Source: Euborellia annulipes
Lineage: Eukaryota; Arthropoda; Insecta; Dermaptera; Anisolabididae
Direction: 5' to 3'
DNA length: 64,000 nt
NCBI GenBank assembly: GCA_023213315.1
Contig: JAKCPI010000928.1
Span: 1-64,000 of the forward strand
A program made the position numbers and the translations under genes. Shown here in pieces: positions 34,201-44,927 of this stretch. The number at the start of each line of letters is the position of its first letter. The first letter of the stretch is position 1. The notes under the pieces were generated by a model. It ran no database searches, was not told where the DNA came from, and saw only the letters and a program-made list of their open reading frames with translations.

Positions 34201-34440
34201 AGAAAAAAATGTTATTATATAAAATAATACTTTTGAAAGACAAATAATAATTTTTTCATGGATAAAGTATTTCACTACCACTGGTATAATTATATAAAAA
34301 TTACAATATGATTTTGATTAAATAAATTATATCTTTAAAAAACGATATCAGCTAAGCAAATGCTATTATCCTGTTGCTGAGACAAGTTTTTATTAAAGGA
34401 AAATATCATTACTATATTTAAAGCGCTAGCCGCTAACTTC
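31205..34440. other. Long non-coding region with a duplicated 55-bp segment
   Basis: No gene could be supported. A segment at 33820-33875 (ttaaaaaacgatatcagct, gcaaatgctattatc, gttgctgagac) recurs diverged at 34334-34386 in the same orientation. Open frames at 33273-33533 and 33663-33941 have no recognised domain. Confidence 0.45.
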
Positions 34441-35120
34441 TTGTGTGTAGTGTGTATGTGTCTATCATGGCGCTGATTTGCCAGCAGAGTTGGGTTTTAT
34501 ACACGATTTTGCAGTTTTATACAAAAATCGCGGATAAAACTTGTATAAAACGTATAAAATGTAGAAAATGTATAAAACTTGAATGCGCATGCGCAAACCC
34601 GACTAGAAAGGAAATTCAAATAAAATTTCATTTTTCAATTATTAACATTTTCATTATATTATTCACTAAATAAAAAGCAAACAACATCAATGCTTTAAAA
34701 CTAGGGTTTGGACACCGGTGGAAACCGAAACCGGTATACCGGTTTTTTGGCTAATTTTCAAAAACCGAGAAACCGAGTTTTTCCCGAAAAACCGAATTCG
34801 GTTTTTTTTTTTTAATTTTTTCTTCAGTAAACTTGTATTAATTTATAAATTAATCCCTACCCATGGCTCAAAAAAAAAAAATTAGATTGGGTTTTGTGGG
34901 TTGGGGTTTTCGGGATCGCTTTCCTTCCCAAGCGAGAAAAATTTATTTTATTTGAATTGGCTATCAATCATTTGAAATATAATAAATAGGGATGGGTTCT
35001 AAATGGCCTTAGATGCCGAAAAAGACTTTAAACAAATTAAAAAAAAAAAAATTATAAATTATCTATATTTTTCCCTTTTTTCCAATACTTAAATAATCTT
35101 TATATGATAATAGCGGAGTG

Positions 35121-35365
35121 GTCCCCGGGCTTGGTCTAGTTGGTAGCGTGCCTACCTTCTATACTGAACGTCGCGGGGTCGGACCCCTGGCAGTTCAATG
35201 ATTTTATTTAAGCCATTCGGATACCAAACGGCTCCCAATAGATATTATTATATATATAACGGTTATCCTCAAGTCTTATATGACCTAAGTTGCCGAAAAG
35301 ACTGTGTGAATGGGTGTGTGTGCATGAGTGTGAATGGGAAAAAAGTGTGCGTTTTAAAAAATAAA
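35121..35365 (+). repeat. SINE type 2, full head
   Basis: It has box A TTGGTCTAGTTGGTAGCG and box B GCGGGGTCGGACCCC, then gattttatttaagcca, aagttgccgaaaagactg and a GTGTGTG/GAATG tail. The A tail is interrupted. Confidence 0.82.
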
Positions 35366-35511
35366 AAATAATAATTTTCTTTACATAATTAAGAAAAGGC
35401 AATGAATGGTCCGTCGCAGGCAGGGGCGCGGTTATTAAAAAATTATTCTATTAAATATTGTTTTGAATATTTTTTTTCCCTTGATTTATTTAAGGAACAT
35501 TTTTTTTACTT

Positions 35512-35658
35512 TCTCGTACCCTATATATGAAATATATAGAGAGAGAAAGTATTGGTTTCATGTCAAAAATTCGATGTCGAGATTTTGATGGATCTTCACG
35601 TTTTGAGGTCCCCTGAATCCAAAAAAGTGGTTTTCGCGACATGGTCTGTCTGTCTGTC

Positions 35659-35710
<52 letters not shown>

Positions 35711-36525
35711 CAATTTTAAGCATGAAGGAATTGAGCTAGGAGGCTGAAATTTTATATTTAAGTTAAACACCCCCGGGACCGACAAAATAAGCTTTTAATC
35801 AAAATCGGCCAAAAAGTACTAGTACTTTACTGATGTACTTTTTCAGTTTTTTTCGATTTTCTCAAAATTCGCTCTAACGATTTTGATTAAAATTCAAAAA
35901 TCAATTATTTTTTAGATGCTCTTTCAAATGTATATTCTCGTTTTGCCCTCAAAATTGTTTGAAGCACACTTTACTCTTGTGCTTCATAGGAAAGATAGGA
36001 GAAATAAATGGTTGCCATGGTAACCGAATTTAAATCTTTTTCTTTTTTATTAGATTAAAAATCAATTATTATTTAAACGCCCATTTTTTTTTTCGGAGAA
36101 AACATATCTCTCTCTCACAAAACTATCTTCTCTCTTTCTACGCGTTTTAAATTTTTCTACCTTATCTTCGCATTTGACCAATGTTAATTTCCTATAGGGA
36201 TTTGTATGTTAATTTCGATTCAAAAGGGGGTCCCCTTTGGAACTTTTTACGCATTTAAAATTTTTTTTTCCAATTCTTATGAAATTTTGTATTTATTTAC
36301 GAATCTATATTGTGTATAAAATGTCCAAATATGAGATTAAAATTTTGAAAAATAACCATAGTTTATTTCAAGCAATCAACATTTAAAATGCAAGTTTGAA
36401 ACTAAGGTGCTATGGAAAACTAAATATATCTCGACACAAAAAATCTGGTGTGACCAGCACAGTGCACAACTTTCTCTTACCGAAGGGTAAGAGAAAGTTG
36501 TGTGCTACAGTCACACCAGTTTTTG
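35512..36525 (-). repeat. Family P, long copy with (TG)n expansion
   Basis: The left hairpin ACTTTCTCGTACC...GAGAGAGAAAGT is followed by gatgtcgagattttgatgg, gtggttttcgcgacatgg, the GTCT repeat grown into a long (TG)n (35644-35709), taagcatgaaggaattgag and agtactagtactttactg. It ends with the terminal palindrome. A stretch of about 390 bp (36025-36415) has no match in copies 48376 and 61405. Open frames of His-Thr repeats here are microsatellite translations. Confidence 0.85.
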
Positions 36526-36999
36526 TTTATTAAGGTGTCTAGGGCTTGAGATAGGAATTTTGCCTCATATATTAATATTAATACTACGGGTCAAAGGGAT
36601 CTTTTTCCGTACCAAGCCATAATATATTTCTAAATTATGCTGTATACAATGAATTTAACTTCCAAAAATAGTGGTCCGTTCTAAACAGATGTTGAAAAAA
36701 AAACCGGTTTAAAACCGGTTTACCGGTTTTCTGCTTTGTAAAAAACCGAAAAACCGGTTTTCAAAATTTCCCGGTTTTTTCCAAACCTAAAACATTATAA
36801 AATATGAAAAGCTTTTAAGCTGTTTTTTCAAGGGGGTGGTTTTTTACAGAGTTTTATACCTTTTATACATCGGCCTTAGTTTTATCCGTGTGTTTTATGC
36901 GGTATATATAAAACCGTGTATTATACTCGGCGGGATAAAACCTGCCAACTCTGTTTGCCAGTGAAAAAGGAAGTGGAGTTAGAGAGAAATTTAAAACTT

Positions 37000-37495
37000 T
37001 AAGTTAGAGAGGGAAATTCTGAAACTTTCGCCTTCGACAGGAAGCAATTTGCAAAAATTTCCAAACATTATAGTTAGCTAGAATAAATTTGATGCATTTG
37101 TTCGCCGAAGGCAGGAGTGCAGGTAAATCCAGGGCATAGCCCCTGGCAAGTAGCGAAGGCGGGCTTTACCACTTGTATTAAAAATATCAACATTTATTAG
37201 ACAATTTTAATCCTCCTCGGACCCCCGAAGTTCGATGAATTTATTTAAATCATTTTGGATACCAAATAAATGTATCTGGACCCCCATATATTGATAAAGA
37301 AAATGTACCGTGTTACTATCTTTTTCTGTTCATGAGTACTTCCTCTTACTAAACCCTAAATATATCAATAGTGCTCCAGCATATTTTCATTATATTGTCC
37401 TTGAAAAAGGCGTTCAAAATCCATGACATCTTAATGACAATGTTCTCATTGATTCTTCTGAGTATCAAAATTATGCCTGGGATCCTGGATTCGCT
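37000..37495. other. Non-coding stretch
   Basis: A GC-rich patch (37090-37170, with tcgccgaaggcagg and gcgaaggcggg) recalls the small hairpin at 5678. No gene was seen. Confidence 0.4.
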
Positions 37496-37496
37496 T

Positions 37497-37569
37497 CAAG
37501 GGCGAATACGAGGGGGGAGGGGGGGTAAACAGAGCAACCCCCCTGAGAAACTCTCTGGATCCGCTCTTG
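37497..37569. mobile_element. Minimal 73-bp hAT-like MITE
   Basis: It has ends CAAGGGCGAATAC and GGATCCGCTCTTG with flanks ATTCGCTT and ATTCGTTT (seven of eight). It is an extreme internal deletion of the 15072 family. Confidence 0.75.
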
Positions 37570-37681
37570 ATTCGTTTCCCGTTCCAAGCAAGAAAAATTT
37601 ATTTTAAAACTATATTTTCTAAATAAAGAATTATATATACCATGTGTTGGTCCATGAGGAAATTATATTGATGATGTTTTT

Positions 37682-37682
<1 letters not shown>

Positions 37683-37730
<48 letters not shown>
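37683..37730. repeat. T48 homopolymer
   Basis: Forty-eight consecutive T, followed by reversed SINE type 1 text (gaccatatagactcc, then tttaaatcaattag), so it is the A tail of a minus-strand SINE fragment (37683-37800). Confidence 0.9.
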
Positions 37731-37731
<1 letters not shown>

Positions 37732-38027
37732 TTTTGAAACCTAGACCATATAGACTCCCTCTCATTTATTTAAATCAATTAGCACAATTTAAATAAATAA
37801 ACCGATGACCTTTTACCTTTTTCTTTGATATTATTTTAATCAAGTTTTTCATTCTCTTTCATAAAACGACTTCTCTATTATGAGTTACTACTATTAAAAT
37901 TATTTTGCGAGTTATTTTTTTTAATCTATCATTAATCATCAAATGAAGTGATTTTAATTTCATTTTTCGGACATTTTTGATTTACTATTCCTTTAAAAAA
38001 AAAAAAAAAAAAACCTTTTTACTTTCT

Positions 38028-39160
38028 CGTATACGAAGAATACCTAGTGAAAGTATTATTGGATTTATATCTTCTTTAAAAAAAAAATAACTATTACCGA
38101 AGACTTGGCAACTCAACAAGCAAGTCTTAGGCTATATACAAAAAATTTTTATTATTATCATTGTCAACATATTTTTTTAGGTAAAATTTTGATTTATAAT
38201 GTTTGTCTTTTGAAATCATATAGTCAGGCATCTTATTATTAATTATCTTTTTCAATGAACGTCTTAATCTCCTGCAACTTCCTTATATCTTCTCTTTCAA
38301 CAAGACATAATACACTCGTATATAAAATCAATATTACATGTTATCCTTATAAATATACCTATGACAACTATAATTAAAGAGAGGTAGGTGGTTTTTAATA
38401 GAATTATATAGCCTACAAATGAAGAGGTTAAAATTTTATATCTAAGGTACCCCCCCCTGGCAACAAAAAGCTTTTGAATAAAATTGCCAAAGAGATTTTC
38501 TTTCAAAATAAGCCATTTTTGATTAAAAATTTATTAATCAGTATTTTGATTGTAAGTTTAATAAATAAATAAATAAATATCCCCATTTTTTACACCAAAG
38601 TTGTTTGAACCACCAATCATTAGTTTGAAATTTAATGGCTATTGCCAATCTAGGGGGTTCTCGAAGTGTGACTGTAGATCCCCCTTGAAACACAAAACTT
38701 TTGAATAATATCGGCAAAAGAATAGTACTTTTTTTATTTATTTAAGGGCTTTTTCGGCATCTAAGGCCATTTAGACCCCATCCTATTTGAAATAATTGGA
38801 AGTAAATTCAAATGAAATACAAATTTTTCTCGCTTGTCACGGGAAACGAACCCGTCCCGGGGTCCCCCAGCAATGAGAAGCCAATGTCTTCTCTCTGAGC
38901 CACGGGTTAAGGGCCAAAGTAGTACTTCATTTATGCTCTTTTTTTGAGTTTATTTTTTCCAAAAACTGCTCAAAAGATTGATTAATCAATTATTTTTTAG
39001 ATTCTCTTTAAAATATATATTCTCATTTTGTCCTCGAAATTGTTTGAATCACACTTTATTCTTGTACTCATAGGAAAGATGTGGTAACAAAATATAAATA
39101 TTTTCCTCGAATTATAAATTTTATCTCTTGGGTTTTAATATACTATCAGTAACTAAATAT
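38028..39160 (-). repeat. Old family P copy interrupted by SINE
   Basis: It starts at actttctcgtatacg...tagtgaaagtatta. Later it has ttttgaataaaattgcc, atatattctcattttgtcct, gtttgaatcacactttattc and gtaacaaaatataaatattt. It is highly diverged. A reversed SINE type 1 at 38730-38915 (ctttttcggcatctaaggcc, box B region gggaaacgaacccg) interrupts it. Confidence 0.65.
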
Positions 39161-39209
39161 ATCTCATATGAGGATGTGGTGTATGGGCAGCCAAGGGGCA
39201 AAAATAAAT

Positions 39210-39270
39210 GTCTATATTTTGTCGATGTTTCGAGTACAGATCACATTTTTCATCAGGAAGGAGAACTAAG
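39210..39270 (-). repeat. Hammerhead-like motif with canonical CTGATGA
   Basis: Minus strand: CTGATGA at 39250-39256 and GAAACATC at 39224-39231, followed by GACA. The helix II region is weak (GTGATCTGTACTC). First box is fully canonical; the cleavage triplet would be ATC. Confidence 0.55.
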
Positions 39271-39350
39271 CTCAGTTAAAGAATTATATTTTTTTCTTTA
39301 GAGAGTTAACAAAATTAAAATAGTCAAGATACCTACAAAATTGATGTCAA

Positions 39351-39483
39351 GATTAGTTGACATGGCAGTGTAGCAACGTTTTTATCAATCCATATTCTCT
39401 TGAAAAATTCTCTATACTGTTTGGAGATCGAGAATTAAGAGAATATAGATTGATAAAAACGTTGCTCAACTACCATGTCAATC
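39351..39483. repeat. Fold-back repeat, ~50-bp arms
   Basis: ttgacatggcagtgtagcaa...tttatcaatccatattctct on the left pairs with gagaatatagattgataaaa...ttgctcaactaccatgtcaa on the right around a ~35-base centre. It accounts for part of an 84-codon frame at 39357-39611, which should not be called a gene. Confidence 0.8.
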
Positions 39484-39837
39484 TTAAAGGGTACGGGAGC
39501 GAAGTGGTTACGCATGTTTTTCCCGCTAAGATGTCGTTGTGTGTCATAAAAAGTATGACCAAATATCAAGTAATTCAAAAATTTGCCAAGAGATGTCAAA
39601 ATGGTAGCTAATAATATTTAATTCATTTGGTTGATTTCCATTGATATTTTAACAATAAATACTTTATAAATGTTATTATATATTATGTATCTTTTATATA
39701 AAAGCATAAAAATATATAAATAGAGGCCAGATATAGGCCAAAAAGGGGATCAGCTGTTAGACTAGCCTGCCATCTATTGCAAGAATGCTGAACTAATTTG
39801 ACAGATAAATTTTAAATAAATCATCTAAGCTTATAGG

Positions 39838-41324
39838 CAGCGGCGTAACCAGCCTTTGAGGGCGGGGGGGGGGGGCGAAGCTTAACTAGGGCGCCGATTT
39901 TTCCAGGGGGGCTCCGCCCCCTGGACCCCCTTTGCTCGCCTTCGGCGAGCAATTGCCCGCCTTCTGCGGGCAAATTTCTTGCATCCTGTAATTTCCTCAG
40001 CGAATTTGTTTATATTTACATGTTTTTTAATGACACCTGTATGACTTTGTTTTGATTTTTCTTTGCTTTTAAGAAAAATGTCGTTTTCTTCTGTGATTAT
40101 TTCAAACACTATTCAGTTTTCGGAAAAATATCAAAGAATAAAAACTTTTTAAAATTGAGTATTTTATCATAATATGACAAAGAAATTGAAAATTTCGAAA
40201 TTTCTGAAAAAAAAAAACTTATTAGGTAAAGTACTACTTCCAAGTGACGAATTTAATCCAAAAGTTGATAGAAATCTACAATTTTAGTGTAAGGAGCATA
40301 TACCAAATTTCATCTATCTAGCTGCTTTGGTTTTAAAGCAATCGTGTTCACACACACACACCCAGACGTAATTCCAATAGAATATACGAGAAAGTCTCGG
40401 GGAAGTCATTCCCCATGTTTTTTTTTTAACACACACTTTTTTCCCATTCACACTCACACACACATGCACACAGTCTTTTCGGCAACTTAGGCCATATAAG
40501 ACTTTGACTTTGACATTTGGTATTCAAATGGCTTAAATAAAATCATCGGACTGCCTGGGATCCGAACCCCCGATTAGAGCCCTGCACGGGTACGGGTTGG
40601 CCCGTTACCCGCCCGACCCGCGGACTTGGCCGGGCGGGCTTTGGAGGCCATGAAAAAATTACGGGCGGGTAGCAAGTCTAAATAAACGGGTTCGGGAGGA
40701 CGGGCATGCAAATGAAATTTTATTTAAAAATTGCTAGACATTCGTTCATTCATTCACTAAATCTCGGGCGGGAATGGGCTGGTTTGAAAAAATTCCGGGG
40801 GAGCTCGGGCGGGCCTGAAGAATGGTAAAAGCCCTTTCATTTTGAGAAGATCGAAAAAAATGAAAAACTACATCAGTAAAATACTAGTAGTTTTTGGCCG
40901 ATTTTGATTAAAAGCTTATTTTCACGGTCCCGGGGGTTGTTTAACTTAAATATAACATTTCAGTCTCGTAGCTCAATTCCTTCATGCCTAAAAAAATTTT
41001 GAATTCCAAAAAATTAAATATTAAGGTTTATACGAATCCTGAGTAAATCTTCACAGCCATTATAAAGCCTCTATATACGTTATTTATTATTTTTGGAATT
41101 AAATTCTTTTAAAATAGTAGAATTCAAGTTGTAATATAATTTTAAAAGAAAACAATCAATTGTTTAAGACAATCGATGAAAAGAATATGATAAAATCACA
41201 TTCGCTGGGCTATATATCTTAGAGGCCGTAGGGCGCCTATGCCGGTTTCGGGGGGCGCCAAGGTCTCGATGCGCCTGGGGCGGGGGGCTCGAGCCCCCCC
41301 TCGCCCCCCCTGGTTACGCCACTG
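39838..41324. mobile_element. hAT-like element, 1.5 kb with nested repeats
   Basis: It has ends CAGCGGCGTAACCAGCC and CTGGTTACGCCACTG with exact 8-bp duplication CTTATAGG (39830-39837, 41325-41332). Small hairpins GCTCGCC-ttc-GGCGAGC and GCCCGCC-ttct-GCGGGC lie at 39933-39970. Inside are a reversed SINE type 2 (40417-40575), a GGGCGGG-rich element (40575-40840) and a family P piece (40843-40990). The sister at 47739-48301 shares the outer sequence. Confidence 0.9.
40575..40840. mobile_element. GGGCGGG-rich MITE, nested
   Basis: AGAGCCCTGCACGGGTACGG at the left and CGGGCGGGCCTGAAG...AAGCCC at the right suggest inverted ends; the middle repeats gggcgggt. The hAT-like CCCTGCACGGG terminus is suggestive only; no duplication was found. 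Confidence 0.55.
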
Positions 41325-41332
41325 CTTATAGG

Positions 41333-42635
41333 GTAAGAAAAAGTAAAAACCTGGTGTAACAAAATTTCTAATAGCAAAGATTTTTTATATATTAGACGTT
41401 AGTTGTGCCAGATGTCACTCTAGCTTTCTCAAATGTTTATTTTCTAAACATCCCTACCTTTTTTTATTATTTTATTTCAAATTTCAAATTTAACATTATT
41501 ACAATTTAGAATACCAATATTTATGTTGATCTCATAATATGATATAAAATATGAAATGTTTTCCTCCCTTCTAGTAAAGTTTTGAACATTACTAACATTC
41601 ATATATGATAGGATTTCGAAAATTTATGTTTTATTCTATCTATCTATACATACCTACTGGCGTAAATAAACCACCCTTAAATCTGATTTTAAATTTGCAC
41701 AGATAGGAATTTATATTAACTTGTTTGTAATCATAGAGGGGCGCTTTATCCTTATCACGATGCATATATTGCCTGTATTGTTTTACACCCTTCTAGAAGA
41801 AAATACCCTCTATTATCTTTTTTTCCTTCTCTCTCTCTTTTTCCCTTCGGTGATATTATTTTATTTAAACAATCCCCACCCAAATGCAAGAAGTTTGTGC
41901 CGCTGCTGAGAAACCTGTGAGATTAAATACCGTGTCTGGAATAATTAATCGCTCCCGGTTGATTGGCAGGGATTCTTTCTACCATATTAAATGAAATCCC
42001 GTGGATTCTTTAACAAAAGACCCGGTCTCAGTTTCCTTTCCACCGATACTTGTCATTTGTTAATGAACATCGTGCTTTGCATAATCCATCCGCCCTCTCT
42101 CTCTCTCTCTCTCTCTTCTAATTAATTAAGCCGGCAATTGATAGTTAATTAGTGGATTCAAAACCGTTTCAATGCACACTCCAAACTTCTACAGCATCGC
42201 TTCTTCTTCTTTTTATCTTTTCTATTCTAGACGATAATTTCCTTATTTAATTCAATCACAGTTTTATTTTTTGAAAGAAAATTTTTGCAACTTTGTTACC
42301 TATTTTTACTTCAATTTAAATTATATTCATTGATTTCTCTTCTTAATTTTTACTTACACTTGTTAGTTGCCGATGGGAATCCCGGTGAAAATTTGCTTTT
42401 TAAAATTCAAGAGTTACTAGGTTAGGTTACTTATTAATATAAAGATATTAGGTGATATTTGATTTTTCAAAATTGAAATTAAATAATTTTGAAAATTGTG
42501 TAAGGGCAAATTCGCCTAAAACAAATTAATATAACTAAATTACATATTGATAAATCAGTAGAAACATTGCCAGACTATATAATTTGTCTAAATTTAAGGA
42601 AATAAGTTATTTTTTATACTTTCTAACATTATTTA
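41333..42635. other. Mostly unique non-coding region
   Basis: It contains CT microsatellites (41827-41840, 42095-42117) and a balanced-composition patch 41880-42060 without a defensible ORF. No repeat family was seen. Confidence 0.4.
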
Positions 42636-42639
42636 AAAT

Positions 42640-42999
42640 TAGGACGAGGAACCGACCGAATATTCGGTTTGGGTTTCGGTTTCTGGCCGGGTTGGCGGGA
42701 AGGGAAAGGGGAAAAAAAAAAAAAAAATATGTTCGGGCCACTTGATGGTTTAGGATCGGAAGTTTGGTTTCGGTTAAAAAAAGGGGGGCCCCGCGGCCGG
42801 GGGGGGGGGTAAAAAAATTCTCACGGGAGGGAAAAAAAATTAAAAAAAAAAAAAAAAAAAGATATTTTATAGGAAATGAAAAATTTGTTTATAGGAAATA
42901 CAAGTTTCGGTTTCGGTTACGGTTTGGGCAGAAACTAAGGTTGGGGGAAGAATATGGGTTTGGTTTTGGTGGAAAAAATGGTTTGGGTGGGCCCCCCTA
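42640..42999. mobile_element. CCGAAA-type hAT-like MITE
   Basis: It has ends TAGGACGAGGAACCGACC and GGTTTGGGTGGGCCCCCCTA with duplication TTTAAAAT (42632-42639, 43000-43007). It is a diverged copy of 11123-11497, with many G changes in its right half. Confidence 0.78.
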
Positions 43000-43044
43000 T
43001 TTAAAATATTAACTCTATTGTACTAGTTGTAGCTGTTGAGTTGT

Positions 43045-43295
43045 ATAAAGGAAAGGTTGCAGGAGCAGAGATTGGCAGCCAAATTTTTTTCTTTAAATAT
43101 TTTATTAGGCCGACGTTTCAGTCTCGATAGAGGCCATCTTCAGGGTCCAATAAGTGTCAAGGAAATATATATAATTTGCATTAGGCAGCTATGTGTAATG
43201 TTGCTCATCAGAAGAGAGATCTTTCAATGTCGGTCCAATAAAATATTTAAAGAAACAAAATTTGGCTGCCAGTCTCTGCTCCTGCTTCCTTGATA
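43045..43295. repeat. Fold-back repeat with hammerhead-like core
   Basis: Arms (gcaggagcagagattggcag and ctgccagtctctgctcctgc, continuing aaatattttatt/aataaaatattt) enclose about 125 bp. On the minus strand CTGAAGA (43137-43143), a CTC-tatc-GAG stem and GAAACGTC (43112-43119) are followed by GGCC, which can pair with the CC just before CTGAAGA. Confidence 0.78.
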
Positions 43296-43299
43296 TTAA

Positions 43300-44380
43300 C
43301 TCTATATTTCTCTATATTTATAATTTTTCGAGATTCGACTGGTTCGGGATTCCTTGGTATATAAAATCCTTGTGTTTGACCAACTTCTCGTAGGATTTTC
43401 TAACAAAATTTGTCTTATAGAACAGTGCTTGCAGTGGGCCGTGGCCCCCTAAGGGGCCATGGATTACCCGTAGAGGGGCCGTGAATGGTGCCAAATGTAA
43501 CAATAATAACCGTGTTTATTTTTTTTTCACGCTTTTACTGTTAACATTAGAAAAGGCATACATTGACTAGTAAGAATTATTAATTAAGTAGAATGAAATT
43601 CAAAATTATAAATTGTTTTTTAACCAATCTGAATTAAAAAAAAAAAAAAAAAAAATAGGGGGCCGTGAGATATTGACTTGGGTTCAAAGGGGGCCTCAAC
43701 TTGAAAAAGTTTAAGAAGCTCTCTTATAGAGGATTAAGCCCAGGAAAAATACTCTGGTCCCCAAATGGAATGGCTCAAAAAATTTTCGATAATTCAGAAT
43801 TTTTCCATTACAATGCACTTAGGTCTAATACTGTATAATTGGCTCCCTGTGCAATTTTCCTGGTCATAATCTATTAAATTCTAATTATCTTACGTTAAAT
43901 GCTTATATTTTTTTATGCTAACAAGTAAGTCAAATAAAAAATAATTTTTTTTTTCTTCTATTTTTTTATACCAGCAAGCTTTTTCAATATAAATGATATT
44001 TTTTTTTTATTTATTTATTAAAAATATGAATTTTTAATTTTTAATAATTCCAAGTAAAAAGAGGTGAATTTACAAGAAACGATGCAGAGAACATTTTACG
44101 TCTAAGCTAAGAATACTAGAGCATGTACTTTATTTAAATTCCCTTTACTTAAAAATAATGTAGAGATTCTTAATTAGAAGAGATATTCTCCTTGGTTGGA
44201 ATTTTTGGAATTTTGTTTCATTTAAAATTCTCTAATCTTATTTATATTAAAAGTTTATTCAATATTAATTAAAATCATATTTTATTTTGGCTTACGAAAT
44301 AATTTTTCATGATTGAAAAAAGATCCTTTTCTAATCGAAATTCAAGCGTGGGTGTTATGTTTGCAAAATACCTGCTCTTT
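43300..44380. other. AT-rich non-coding stretch
   Basis: A GC patch (43430-43500, gggccgtggccccctaaggg) and an A-run-linked partner (43660-43690) may be a decayed MITE pair (43430-43720). No gene was seen. Confidence 0.4.
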
Positions 44381-44389
44381 TTTATGCTA

Positions 44390-44600
44390 GATGAATTATT
44401 TTCTCTCTCCAGTTTGTAATTTGTGCAAATTTTCCCCAAACCATGGATCAGAGTCTCTTACATCCACACGATCTGCAATTTGGTGTCTGTATGGGTGTTA
44501 TGAGCTGAGCTCGGGCCATAAACAAGATACGAAGCTCAAGAATTTAATAAGCGCAACAGCAGGAGGAGAGAATAGAGGACGGGTAACATCGTAGGCACCC
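44390..44600. other. Unexplained non-repetitive patch
   Basis: Balanced composition in AT-rich surroundings, open on the plus strand for 67 codons. There is no recognised domain, start context or splice pattern. It could be an exon, a conserved element or an old insertion. Confidence 0.25.
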
Positions 44601-44927
44601 GGTACCGCAAATTACATTTCAATCTTTGTCATAGAATCTATTAGGAATAGTTTTGTCGTCACCGGAGGGGGAGGGGGACTTTTCATTATCTCCGTTGTTA
44701 TATGCGTGTGGGTTAATTAAAAAACAAGTTAGGATTTTACAAAATGGCGATAACCCCCTTTCTACAGGCCATAAACTGCGCATTATTTAAAATTTAGCTA
44801 CCAAAGAGATAAAACAAGTCTTAAGATTATAACGTTTTATATGTATAGGTAGGGTGGGGGGTAAATGTAAAGTTGACTTAAGGAAAATATATATAATAAT
44901 ATATTTGTCTATCTGTGTAATGAAAGT

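Larger units (their letters stand above)
34702..36789. mobile_element. Nested element with CCGGTTT termini
   Basis: It has ends TAGGGTTTGGACACCGG and CCGGTTTTTTCCAAACCTA, with AAACCGGTATACCGGTTT-like palindromic arrays at both subtermini. Flanks share only an A-rich stretch, so a duplication cannot be proved. It contains a SINE type 1 body (34900-35050), SINE type 2 (35121-35365) and family P (35512-36525). Confidence 0.8.
34485..36953. mobile_element. hAT-like element hosting three more insertions
   Basis: It has ends CAGAGTTGGGTTTTATAC and GGGATAAAACCTGCCAACTCTG with exact 8-bp duplication TTTGCCAG (34477-34484, 36954-36961). Without its insertions it is only about 380 bp, rich in TTTTATAC/GTATAAAAC repeats. 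Another element (34702-36789) lies inside, itself carrying SINEs and a family P copy. Confidence 0.9.

Noticed and set aside
35490..35785. His-Thr repeat protein frames
   Set aside because: They are translations of the (TG)n microsatellite in family P; the same applies to the Pro-Thr frame at 48379.
39357..39611. 84-codon gene
   Set aside because: The first half is a fold-back palindrome and no motif is recognisable.
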